DNA from: Syntrophomonadaceae bacterium
GTDB lineage: Bacteria > Bacillota > Syntrophomonadia > Syntrophomonadales > Syntrophomonadaceae
Assembly (NCBI GenBank): GCA_031270725.1
Contig: JAISWS010000146.1
Location: 1 to 32,978 of the forward strand
Direction of reading: 5' to 3'
DNA: 32,978 nt
The notes beneath the pieces are model-generated. The model was not told where the DNA came from, made no database searches, and saw only the letters and a list, made by a program, of their open reading frames with translations. How positions within the stretch are numbered: position 1 is the first letter of the stretch; each line of letters opens with the position of its first letter. A program made the position numbers and the translations under genes. This document shows, piece after piece, positions 20,692 to 29,558 of the stretch.

Positions 20692-21165
20692 ATGAAAGGA
20701 ATGATACTCTTGTGGAATTCTATGAAATCAGTACACTTGTCTTTCATTTGTACCCGGATCGTGATGGTTTTGGTATTGGCGTGCGCGGCGGCTCTGCCTC
20801 AGCTGTTAAGAGGATATTTTCATTATACCGCCCTGCCTTCTTACGCCAGCCCGTATCCGCTTACTCTTCTGATATCACTGTATCTTTGCTGTCTTCCCAC
20901 GCTGGCGGCGCTTTTATGTCTGGACCGTTTACTGAGAAATATTAAAAATGAGCAGGTTTTTATACGCCTTAATGTAAAACTGCTGCGCGTTATATCCTGG
21001 TGTTGTTTTGCTGTAGCTTTAATTCTTTTAATAGCCGCCTGGAATTATATTTTCTTGATTCTTTTATCCGTTATGTTCGGTCTTTTCGGTTTGATTTTAA
21101 GGGTTGTCAAGAATGTCATTGAAGAAGCGGTCAACCTGAAAACCGAAAACGATTATACCATTTAA
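20692..21165 (+). CDS. DUF2975-type membrane protein (YoaS-like)
   Basis: Four predicted TM segments; followed by a small XRE-type HTH, the arrangement of YoaS/YozG. Confidence 0.7.
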   Translation: MKGMILLWNSMKSVHLSFICTRIVMVLVLACAAALPQLLRGYFHYTALPSYASPYPLTLLISLYLCCLPTLAALLCLDRLLRNIKNEQVFIRLNVKLLRVISWCCFAVALILLIAAWNYIFLILLSVMFGLFGLILRVVKNVIEEAVNLKTENDYTI

Positions 21166-21179
21166 AAGGAGGACGGCGC

Positions 21180-21389
21180 ATGGCTATTATTATAAATTTA
21201 GACGTTATTATGGCTAAAAGGAAAATGCCCGCCGGCGAATTATCAGAACAAATAGGTATAACTTCCGCTAATCTTTCTATTTTAAAGAACAATAAAGCTA
21301 AAGCTATACGGTTTTCAACCTTAGAAGCCCTTTGCAAAGCCCTGGATTGTCAGCCCGGAGATATTCTGGAATTTAGGAACGATGACTGA
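21180..21389 (+). CDS. Small XRE/Cro-type HTH regulator (YozG-like)
   Basis: IIINLDVIMAKRKMPAGELSEQIGITSANLSILKNNKAKAIRFSTLEALCKALDCQPGDILEF. Confidence 0.93.
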   Translation: MAIIINLDVIMAKRKMPAGELSEQIGITSANLSILKNNKAKAIRFSTLEALCKALDCQPGDILEFRNDD

Positions 21390-21419
21390 ATAAATATTTC
21401 AAAAAAGGAGATTGCCAAA

Positions 21420-23006
21420 ATGGAGAAAAAAGCGCCGGAAAACGTTAGTGACCCTTTTAGGATTGATAAAAACGAGCCTTCATCGCCGTTTAAATTTTCA
21501 TCCTCGGAAATAGTTTTAGCTTGGGTAATGTTAGCGATAGGGTTCCTTTACTGGAATTTGCTTCTGGAGGCCTGGGGATTTGGGCTGACTTTATTTACAC
21601 TGATAATCAGCGGCGTCACACTAATTTTTCTAAATAAATCCGGTTTTAGACAAACCTGCCGCAGCTGGTTCTGGTTAGCCGTTCTCCTGCTATGCGCGCT
21701 GTCATTTTCCATCTTCGCCGCGACACTGTTAAATTTTGTTAAATTCTTGTTTTTAAACGCCGTTTTTATGTACTGGCTCAGCGTTTCTACCGGCCGCAAC
21801 CTCAATGACGATTTATCCGCCTATTTAATAGGAGATGCTTTTAATCAGATATTTATTGTGCCGTTTTCCAATTTTCTTTATTGTTTCAAAGGTTTAAAGG
21901 CCAGTTTAAGCGGACGTAAAAACAGTAAAAACGTTTTATATCTGCTGCTGGGAATGGTGATTTTTTTCCCTTTTATAGCGGCGGTTCTCAAACTTTTAAT
22001 GGCGGCGGATTCTGCTTTTGCGCAATTCATCTGGCACTTGGGCGATGTAATTGTACCCGGCAGTAACATTATCGATTATATTTTTCAATTCCTGTTAGGC
22101 ATTCCGGTAGCTTTTTATCTGTACGGCTTAATATTCGGCAATGTTCATGATTTAGGAGAAGGCAGATTTAAAAGGGAAACCTTGGAACGGGCGGCGCTTA
22201 ATATAAGAATTGCGCCCCAACTTACTATTTACAGTGCGCTGACCGTTTTTAATGTTATCTACATACTTTACACTGTCTTTCAAAGTACCTATTTTTTCTC
22301 TTCTTTAACAGGCAGTCTCCCTGATTCTTTCACCTATGCGGAATACGCGCGCAAAGGATTTTTCGAATTATGCGCCGTAGCCAGCATTAATCTGGCAGTC
22401 ATGCTTATCGCCTATGTTTTTATAAAGCGCGGCTCGCACGAAGAGCCTAAAGCTCTGCGTGTGCAGCTGCTGTGTTTATCGCTGCTGACCATACTCCTGA
22501 TTATAACGGCCGGCAGTAAAATGATAATGTACATTAATTTTTACGGACTGACCCCCATGCGGACATATACCAGCTGGTTTATGGCGCTGCTGTTTTTTGT
22601 TTTCACCGTTATCCTGATACGGCAGTTGAAAAAATTCAACGCCTCAAAATGGCTTGCCAGCGGCGCTTTAGCTCTGTTCATGCTTTTGACTTTCAGCAAC
22701 GCGGACGGCTTCATAGCCCATTATAATATCGAAAGGTATAAAAGCGGCACTTTAAACCGTTTAGATCTTGATATGTTAGGCAGCCTTTCAGACGCGGCTA
22801 TTCCTCACATCTACGCTTTATATCAGGATATGGGCCAGTCGGATCCTGATGACAGAATGCTGAAAGCGCGGCTTAAAAACCTTATTGTCGTTAAAAATCC
22901 CTTGGAAGAAGGCAACGGAATCTACAATTACAGAAATTTCAACTGGCAAAAATATAACGCCCGGGAAATCAGCCGCGAAATACAAAAACCCGCCGCGTAT
23001 CTGTAG
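21420..23006 (+). CDS. DUF4153/DUF4173 multi-pass membrane protein
   Basis: 528 aa, more than 10 hydrophobic segments, GLTPMRTYTSWFMALL..FTVILIRQLKKF typical of the family. Confidence 0.75.
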   Translation: MEKKAPENVSDPFRIDKNEPSSPFKFSSSEIVLAWVMLAIGFLYWNLLLEAWGFGLTLFTLIISGVTLIFLNKSGFRQTCRSWFWLAVLLLCALSFSIFAATLLNFVKFLFLNAVFMYWLSVSTGRNLNDDLSAYLIGDAFNQIFIVPFSNFLYCFKGLKASLSGRKNSKNVLYLLLGMVIFFPFIAAVLKLLMAADSAFAQFIWHLGDVIVPGSNIIDYIFQFLLGIPVAFYLYGLIFGNVHDLGEGRFKRETLERAALNIRIAPQLTIYSALTVFNVIYILYTVFQSTYFFSSLTGSLPDSFTYAEYARKGFFELCAVASINLAVMLIAYVFIKRGSHEEPKALRVQLLCLSLLTILLIITAGSKMIMYINFYGLTPMRTYTSWFMALLFFVFTVILIRQLKKFNASKWLASGALALFMLLTFSNADGFIAHYNIERYKSGTLNRLDLDMLGSLSDAAIPHIYALYQDMGQSDPDDRMLKARLKNLIVVKNPLEEGNGIYNYRNFNWQKYNAREISREIQKPAAYL

Positions 23007-23007
23007 G

Positions 23008-23110
23008 GAACCTCTAATAACCCCCGGTACGCATCTTCGCCGCGTTTTTCGACTGTGAATAGCGGCAAAATCCGAACCGAATCCGCACACCGTCACTTAT
23101 TAGAGCCCTT
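23008..23110. mobile_element. Candidate MITE-like element with inverted termini
   Basis: CTCTAATAA (23012-23020) and TTATTAGAG (23097-23105) perfect 9-bp inverted termini, extending to AGGG..CTCTAATAA....CGG on both sides; no ORF inside. Confidence 0.45.
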
Positions 23111-23211
23111 TAATTATATAGGCTATATCGGACTAAAGGACAGGGACAGGCAATACGCCCGGGCCTTTTTTTATTTTTCCGCCGGCGCATATTCTGAAAT
23201 ACGCTGAACGT

Positions 23212-23817
23212 TCAGGGCTCATAAAATCTCCACGGAAAATCTTTCGCTTCTTCCGCATAGTCGATGCCAATCCTTTTTCCGGTGGCAATTCCGCTCGTTC
23301 GCTTTGTAAAGCCGTTTGCCTTATCACAGATAAACAACGGTTCCGCCAATAGACTGGTACGGTTTAAATAAGCGGTTATATTTAATGCTTTACATAATTT
23401 CCCCGGGCCGTTCGCTAAATTTTTCTTTTGATAAGCGGATAAATCAGAAAAGTTTTTTTTATACCGGTTTGAGGCCGCTGTTTCCAAACCTTGCACTATT
23501 TCCAGCCCGCGAATCAATACGGCGCAAGGCACTCCTTCTTTTTCAGTAACTACGTTCATACAATGATGCATTCCATAAACAAAGTAAACATAGGCAATGC
23601 CTCCTTCGGCAAAAAGAGGCTCAGTACGCCCGGTTCGCTTGTACAGGTAGGCGTGACAGGCCTTGTCAACCGGTCCTATGTACGCTTCGGTTTCATTTAT
23701 GCGGCCTATTACATATTCTTTATTTATGTTACTTACCAGATAACAGCCAATAAGCGCTTCAGCTACAATTAAAGTATCCCGCATATAAAATTTTCGCGGC
23801 AATTTGTGCATATACAT
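23212..23817 (-). CDS. 3-methyladenine DNA glycosylase (MPG/AAG family)
   Basis: LPRKFYMRDTLIVAEALIGCYLV, ETEAYIGPVDKACHAY, VYFVYGMHHCMNVV, NGPGKLCKAL. Confidence 0.95.
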   Translation of the reverse strand: MYMHKLPRKFYMRDTLIVAEALIGCYLVSNINKEYVIGRINETEAYIGPVDKACHAYLYKRTGRTEPLFAEGGIAYVYFVYGMHHCMNVVTEKEGVPCAVLIRGLEIVQGLETAASNRYKKNFSDLSAYQKKNLANGPGKLCKALNITAYLNRTSLLAEPLFICDKANGFTKRTSGIATGKRIGIDYAEEAKDFPWRFYEP

Positions 23818-23968
23818 ATTTTCGTCTTTTTATTCAATACCCTTCAAAACGCATGAGGCACAGCATTTGATCCATCCCGGAAGTGGGATACGTCAACGCC
23901 GTGCCTATAGTTCAATTTTCGGCAATAGGCACCGAATTTACACACAATTGTGCATCTCAGCAGCCATA

Positions 23969-24205
23969 TTACCGGGCCATTTCACAACTGCTTCGCGCAT
24001 TGCAGGCGCAACAACCTGAATGCTCATGCGAATGCGCCGATAATCTGCCGCTTCCGGAAGTATTAAACAAACTTAACTTCTGTTTAATATTGATGGAATT
24101 ACAGTTAGTGCAATGAATATTTTCTTTTTCATTATTTCGTATAAGTACATCAAAGCTATGTCCGCAGTCTACGCATTGAAAATCGAATATCGGCACTATA
24201 TTCAC
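23969..24205 (-). CDS. FmdB-family zinc ribbon protein
   Basis: PIFDFQCVDCGHSFDVLI...IHCTNCNSINIKQKLSLF; starts 8 nt after the IspH-S1 stop; GTG start. Confidence 0.85.
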   Translation of the reverse strand: MNIVPIFDFQCVDCGHSFDVLIRNNEKENIHCTNCNSINIKQKLSLFNTSGSGRLSAHSHEHSGCCACNARSSCEMAR

Positions 24206-24213
24206 CCCATTTT

Positions 24214-26703
24214 CTATTCTTCGTCGGCGCTTTCGCCGTCATCATTAATGGTACCATTATCATCATTACCGTTGCCGCTATCACCGTCATCATTATTGGT
24301 ACCATTATCATCATTACCGCTGCCGCTATCACCATCATCATTATTGGTACCATTATCATTACCGTTGCCGCTATCACCGTTGTCATTATTGGTATCATTG
24401 TCATTACCGCTGACACCACCGTCATCATTTTCCCAGTCTTGCCGCTCAATAAATTCCTGCGCTTGTTTCTGTTCTTCCTTGGCTTGAGCGTCTTTTAAGG
24501 ATAAACTGATTTTTCTATCTTCCATGTTTAAGGCTAAAATTTTAGTTTTCACTTTTTCGCCTATGAATACTATTTCTTCCGGTTTTTCCACTCTGTAATC
24601 AGCTAATTTGGAAATATGAATTAAACCGTCCACACCCTGGGCCAACTCAACAAAAGCCCCGAAAGTTGTTAATCTTACCACCGTTCCTTCTATTATGTCG
24701 CCTTCCTGGTATTGTTCCGTTAATAATTCCCAAGGGCTTTTAAGCATTTTCTTACGGCTTAAAGACACTCGTTCTTTTTCCCGGTCCAAATTTAAAATAT
24801 AAACCTCAACCTCGTCGCCTTCGGTAAAAACCTGCGAAGGATGTTCAATCCTATGGTGATCTATTTCTGAAACATGCAACAACCCTTCATAACCGCCAAG
24901 ATCTATAAACGCGCCGTAATCCACTATGCGTTTTATCCTTCCTGTTACTATCTGATCTTCTTTAATCCCCGCCCAAAACTCTTCTTTGCGGCGGGCTCTT
25001 TCTTCCGCCAGCATTTCTTTGCGTGAAAGTACCAGCTGCGACCCCCGGCGTTTATTACGGTTGAATTCGATAATTTTAAACTGCAAAGTTTTTCCTATAT
25101 AATCATCCAAATTTTTCACAAAGGAATCATCTATGTGCGACGCCGGAATAAAAGCGGTAATTCCTACGTCAACCAGTAGCCCTCCTTTTACACTTCCGGT
25201 TATAGTTCCCTCTACGGTTTCGCCGTTATTGAATTTCGCTTCCATTTCATCCAGATATTTCTGCGAGTCCACTCTTTTTTTAGACAGGAGTATATTTCCG
25301 TCGTCGTCCCATTTTAGAACTAATACTTCCAAAACATCTCCTATTTGCACCAAATCCTTAGCGGAATCAATTTCTTGCAGGGATAATTCTTTCAGGGGGA
25401 TAATTCCTTCGGATTTTCCGCCTACATCAACCATTACTTCATCATCCAAAACCTGAATAACGGTTCCCTTTAAAATATCGCCTTTTCCCGGCGAGGTTAT
25501 ATCAGCCATTTCCGCTTCCATCTTCGCGAAAGATTCTTCGGCGGCGGCATTTTCTTCAAATGTACCGGCTTTTTCAGCAACGCTTGACAAACCTTCCTCT
25601 GAATCATTTTCATCTGCTGCCAAATCCGGAGTGGCTTCTGAGGTATTATCAGCTTCCGCAGCTTCACCTGTTTTGATTGTTGTTGTTTCTTCAGAAACCC
25701 CGCATACCTCTTCTGTACAAGAACACGATGATGATAAACTTTCCCCTTCATCAGGCCCGCAATCACATCTTACTTCTTCTTGTGCATTTGATTCTTGAAA
25801 AATAGGGGTTCCCTGTTCTTGTTCCTTGTTTTGGCTTCCTTTTTCGTTTTCGTCCATCTGCGCCATCTTGTTTAATACCTCCTTAATAATCCAGTCGGGA
25901 GTCGATGCTCCGGCAGCAATACCTACCGTTTCATCGCCCGTAAACCATCCCGGGTCGATTTCCTCAGCTCTTTCGATCTGATAGGTTCGGGTTCCCGCTT
26001 TTTTACACTCTTCACTGAGAGTGAAAGTGTTTGAGCTTTCTTTATCACCAATTACCAGCATAACGTCTGACTTTTTAGCCAGCTGATAAGACGATACTTG
26101 TCTGTAATGGGTTGAGGAGCAAATCGTATTATAAAAGCGCAATTCCTTTACTCTATCCAATAAAGCCTTGGCTGCAGTGAACAAATCATTTCTATCTTTC
26201 GTACTCTGTGATATAAGAGCGACTTTGCCGCTCAATTGTAAATCATCAAGTTCCCTGGTATTTGCTACCACATAGGCCTTTCTGGCACACCAACCACATA
26301 TTCCTTTTATTTCCGGATGATTTTTATCTCCAAAAATAACTATATCATATTTTTCTTTATCTAACATCATTACTAATTCGTGAATATATTTCACACGCGG
26401 GCAAGTAGCGTCAATAATCTGAAAATTTCTGGCTTTTATGTTTTCAATAATACCTTTTCCCACTCCGTGAGAACGAATAAGCACACCAGCGTTATCTTCT
26501 TTTATATCATCAATATCCGCCACGATCTTTAAACCGCGTTTCTGCAAATACTCAGTGATATTATTATTATGCACTAAAGGCCCCAAACTGTACCAGATTC
26601 CCTGCTTTTGTATACAATCTTCCGCCAAAGCCACCGCTTTTTTGACTCCTAAACAAAAACCAGCGTGTTCCGCTAATTCAATGTGCAAAATTTCACCTCG
26701 CAT
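24214..26703 (-). CDS. ispH: Bifunctional 4-hydroxy-3-methylbut-2-enyl diphosphate reductase (IspH) / S1 RNA-binding (RpsA-like) fusion
   Basis: N-terminal IspH (GFCLGVKKAV, DATCPRVK, TICSSTHYRQ), acidic linker, four S1 domains (e.g. GRIKRIVDYGAFIDLGGYEGLLHVSEID), low-complexity tail. Confidence 0.95.
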   Translation of the reverse strand: MRGEILHIELAEHAGFCLGVKKAVALAEDCIQKQGIWYSLGPLVHNNNITEYLQKRGLKIVADIDDIKEDNAGVLIRSHGVGKGIIENIKARNFQIIDATCPRVKYIHELVMMLDKEKYDIVIFGDKNHPEIKGICGWCARKAYVVANTRELDDLQLSGKVALISQSTKDRNDLFTAAKALLDRVKELRFYNTICSSTHYRQVSSYQLAKKSDVMLVIGDKESSNTFTLSEECKKAGTRTYQIERAEEIDPGWFTGDETVGIAAGASTPDWIIKEVLNKMAQMDENEKGSQNKEQEQGTPIFQESNAQEEVRCDCGPDEGESLSSSCSCTEEVCGVSEETTTIKTGEAAEADNTSEATPDLAADENDSEEGLSSVAEKAGTFEENAAAEESFAKMEAEMADITSPGKGDILKGTVIQVLDDEVMVDVGGKSEGIIPLKELSLQEIDSAKDLVQIGDVLEVLVLKWDDDGNILLSKKRVDSQKYLDEMEAKFNNGETVEGTITGSVKGGLLVDVGITAFIPASHIDDSFVKNLDDYIGKTLQFKIIEFNRNKRRGSQLVLSRKEMLAEERARRKEEFWAGIKEDQIVTGRIKRIVDYGAFIDLGGYEGLLHVSEIDHHRIEHPSQVFTEGDEVEVYILNLDREKERVSLSRKKMLKSPWELLTEQYQEGDIIEGTVVRLTTFGAFVELAQGVDGLIHISKLADYRVEKPEEIVFIGEKVKTKILALNMEDRKISLSLKDAQAKEEQKQAQEFIERQDWENDDGGVSGNDNDTNNDNGDSGNGNDNGTNNDDGDSGSGNDDNGTNNDDGDSGNGNDDNGTINDDGESADEE
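24239..24421. repeat. Minisatellite, 42-48 bp units, about 4 copies, inside the 3' end of ispH-S1
   Basis: Units 24239-24286 (48), 24287-24334 (48), 24335-24379 (45), 24380-24421 (42): tcatcattattggtaccattatcatcattaccgctgccgctatcaccg. Confidence 0.93.
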
Positions 26704-26721
26704 GTATTAATTCGTAAAATC

Positions 26722-27330
26722 TTATTTAATTCCTGCTTCTTTATCATAAAGCTCCTGAATATTTGTGCTGAGAACATCGCTTAAATTTTTCAGTCCGTCT
26801 GAACTGACGCGCCCATACTCAATATCTTCATTATAAATAGGTTCGCCTATAACTACCGTCAATTTTCTAAACCATCCAACCGGCAAAATACTCCTGGCGC
26901 CTATACACGCTATCGGAACTATCGGGCTTTTGCCGCGTACCGCCAGCAACGCGGCGCCTTTTTTTGCTTTTATTGGTTCTCCCAGATTTTTGCGAGTACC
27001 TTCGGGAAATATTCCCAATATCATTTCGCTTTCCAGAATTTTTTGGGCGTCGCGCATAGCCTGCCTGTCAACCCCATCCCGGTTTACCGGAAAAGCGTTC
27101 AACGCCCTCAGAATTTTGGCGCTCCAAGCATATTTAAACAAACTGCTCTTAGCCATGTAGCATATAGGCCGCCATACAGCGGCGGCAATTAATACAGGAT
27201 CCCAGTTGCTGTTATGGTTAGCCACTATCAAAACTCTGCCCCGGGCGGGAATATGGCGGCTCCCTTTAACTTTAAGCCCGAGAATTAAAAATAATATCCA
27301 GATAAAAAACCTTATTATCCTGTAAAGCAT
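26722..27330 (-). CDS. plsC: 1-acyl-sn-glycerol-3-phosphate acyltransferase
   Basis: VANHNSNWDPVL (HX4D-like), FPEGTRKNLGEP. Confidence 0.95.
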   Translation of the reverse strand: MLYRIIRFFIWILFLILGLKVKGSRHIPARGRVLIVANHNSNWDPVLIAAAVWRPICYMAKSSLFKYAWSAKILRALNAFPVNRDGVDRQAMRDAQKILESEMILGIFPEGTRKNLGEPIKAKKGAALLAVRGKSPIVPIACIGARSILPVGWFRKLTVVIGEPIYNEDIEYGRVSSDGLKNLSDVLSTNIQELYDKEAGIK

Positions 27331-27331
27331 C

Positions 27332-27988
27332 TTAATTATCCTTAATTATCGACAATATTTCCGCTACGACCTCTTCAACTTCTTTACGGTCAGTATTAAT
27401 AACAATCGAATCATTTAATATTTTTAAAGACCCAGTTTCTCTGCTGCTGTCGCTTTCGTCTCTTTTTCGCAGCAAGCATTTTACCCTGTCATAGTCATCC
27501 TTATGTCCCTGCCGCTGTAAATCTATCATCCTTCTCGAAGCTCTTTCCTGTAAAGACGCGGTAATAAAGAATTTATAATCCGCATGGGGTAAAATGCATT
27601 CCCCGACATCTCTACCGTCCATAATTACAGACTTATCCAGCGCCATTTCCCGCTGTTTCTCAACCATAACTTTCCTTAACCGGGAATGGGCCGCCAGCAA
27701 AGACACTTTATCATTTACATCAGGACTGCGTATAAAATCACTTACCTCAACCGCATCACAATAAATACCCTGTTTACCCGTAGCCTGCAAAAAATAAATA
27801 CTGGTATCTTTAGCTAAATTATACAGCTTTTCCTCATCGTCCAAAGCTATTTTTAACTTTAACGCTTTCCAGGTCAAAGCCCTATACATAGCTCCGGTGT
27901 CTATGTAAATCAATTGTAGTTTTTCAGCTAATATTCGGGCAATAGTACTTTTTCCCGCACCTGCCGGCCCATCTACCGCCACCTGCAT
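27332..27988 (-). CDS. cmk: Cytidylate kinase
   Basis: MQVAVDGPAGAGKSTIARILAEKL, YIDTGAMYRALT, VIMDGRDVG; ATG at 27988 with RBS aaggtgg preferred over the ORF-track start. Confidence 0.96.
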   Translation of the reverse strand: MQVAVDGPAGAGKSTIARILAEKLQLIYIDTGAMYRALTWKALKLKIALDDEEKLYNLAKDTSIYFLQATGKQGIYCDAVEVSDFIRSPDVNDKVSLLAAHSRLRKVMVEKQREMALDKSVIMDGRDVGECILPHADYKFFITASLQERASRRMIDLQRQGHKDDYDRVKCLLRKRDESDSSRETGSLKILNDSIVINTDRKEVEEVVAEILSIIKDN

Positions 27989-28249
27989 ATCAAACCACCT
28001 TAATAAATACGGCACATTTCAGGCACCTCTATTTTTCTTCCAATGGTATTTGCCTGTGTAAAGGGGCACAATAGCTTCCTCAAACAGGCCGGACGCAAAC
28101 CGCTGAACATCGTAAAGCTGTTATTATTATACGACATCCATCAAGGCCACACAATTAATAAAGAAAATTATTCAAATATTTCCCATATGCGCTGTGATTA
28201 CAGAAAGGAGCAAAGAAGTAAGATTTGAAGTAGCGAAATATTATTAAAA

Positions 28250-29533
28250 TCAGCGTTCCTGGCGTTTTTTACGCTTATTTTCATACATTTTTTTATCAGC
28301 CAGAATTATATATTGTTCCGGTGATAAATCTTCATAGCCAACTATTTCTTCTATGCCATATGAAAAAGACAATGGATATTGACCGTCGAAAACCTTTTCT
28401 AATTCTTTAAGCCGCTCATTTATCCTTTTGAGTACTATGTTGGCATGGTTTTTACTCTTATTCACAAAAACCACCATAAACTCATCGCCGCCAATCCTGC
28501 TGACGTTATCGTCTTTTCTTGTGCTGTCAAGAATAGCGGTTGATATGGCTCTTATGTATCTGTCGCCTTCATTATGCCCGAATGTATCATTAACCGTCTT
28601 GAGTCCGTCCACGTCTATATAACAAAGACAAATAGGACGAGTGGTTTTATCCATCAAACACTCGTTCAAATATTTTAATCCTCTGCGCCGCGACCCTACC
28701 CCGGTAAGCTCATCAGTATTAGCCATTTCCGTAAGTTCTTCTTCATTTTTCTTACGTTCAGTTATATCCGAAACAACATATAAATAAGCTGTTTTTATAT
28801 CCAGCCATGAAATCGGAATGGATCTGATCTGAAACCACCTGCCCCTGCTGTTGTCGAAATAGTCATAATTGGCTATTTCATCGCTTTTGACCGTATAGTG
28901 CATGATGGTTAAAAATAAGGGATCTTCACTTTCATCATCAACGATTTTTAGTTCATTTTTTGCCATATCGCTGGCAAACAATATGTCATTTTCGGAGATA
29001 ACAATAATAATGTCATTGATGTTCTCTAAAACCATTTTTAACATTTGCTGCGAACGCGCCAACTCTTCCCTGGCTTTACGGTTAGCTTCCATTTCCATTT
29101 CTATGCGCCTGGTACGCTCATCCAGCGCTTTTATCATGCCGTTAAAAGCTTCGGAAAACTCCCCCATAAAATCAACCGACTGACTATAGTCCCCTTCCTG
29201 GACCCTTTTAGCCTGCCAGGTAAGATGTAAAATTTGCGAATGCAGCGATTTAATGTTGGAAGCTAAATAATTATAACGTGGAGGCGCTTCCGCGTATAGC
29301 CTCCCGTTAGCGAGTTCATAGGAAAAGGCGTTAAATTCTTTTAAATCATGAACCAGCTTGTTTACGCTTTCAGCTATATCTACCAGTATTTCAGAAGCTC
29401 CGGTAGCGTCAATATCCTCATTAATCTTAGAAAATCTGCCAAAAACTAAGTTATTTAAGTTTTCCAGTACAGAAATTAATATTTTCTCGTCTTTAGGTCC
29501 TAAATCAATGCTGTTAGTCATAATTGTACCCAC
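28250..29533 (-). CDS. Cytoplasmic HAMP-like/PAS-like GGDEF diguanylate cyclase
   Basis: ANTDELTGVGSRR, FGHNEGDRYI, RIGGDEF; RxxD I-site RKDD five residues upstream; no TM segment. Confidence 0.93.
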   Translation of the reverse strand: MGTIMTNSIDLGPKDEKILISVLENLNNLVFGRFSKINEDIDATGASEILVDIAESVNKLVHDLKEFNAFSYELANGRLYAEAPPRYNYLASNIKSLHSQILHLTWQAKRVQEGDYSQSVDFMGEFSEAFNGMIKALDERTRRIEMEMEANRKAREELARSQQMLKMVLENINDIIIVISENDILFASDMAKNELKIVDDESEDPLFLTIMHYTVKSDEIANYDYFDNSRGRWFQIRSIPISWLDIKTAYLYVVSDITERKKNEEELTEMANTDELTGVGSRRRGLKYLNECLMDKTTRPICLCYIDVDGLKTVNDTFGHNEGDRYIRAISTAILDSTRKDDNVSRIGGDEFMVVFVNKSKNHANIVLKRINERLKELEKVFDGQYPLSFSYGIEEIVGYEDLSPEQYIILADKKMYENKRKKRQER

Positions 29534-29558
29534 ACGACTTACCCATTTCCATCCATAT

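Noticed and set aside
23140-23180. GCCCGGGC followed by TTTTTTT as a terminator for the DUF4153 gene
   Set aside because: The stem is a self-palindrome too short to form a proper hairpin loop; a longer stem is weak
24239-24421. Possible CRISPR array
   Set aside because: Units are directly tandem without unique spacers and lie inside the ispH-S1 coding frame
24113-24487. Plus-strand 124-aa ORF with LPLSPSSLLVPLSS repeats
   Set aside because: Antisense of the in-gene minisatellite; low complexity, no independent support
28043-28228. Plus-strand 61-aa ORF between cmk and the GGDEF gene
   Set aside because: Short, no clear RBS or domain; not supportable as a gene
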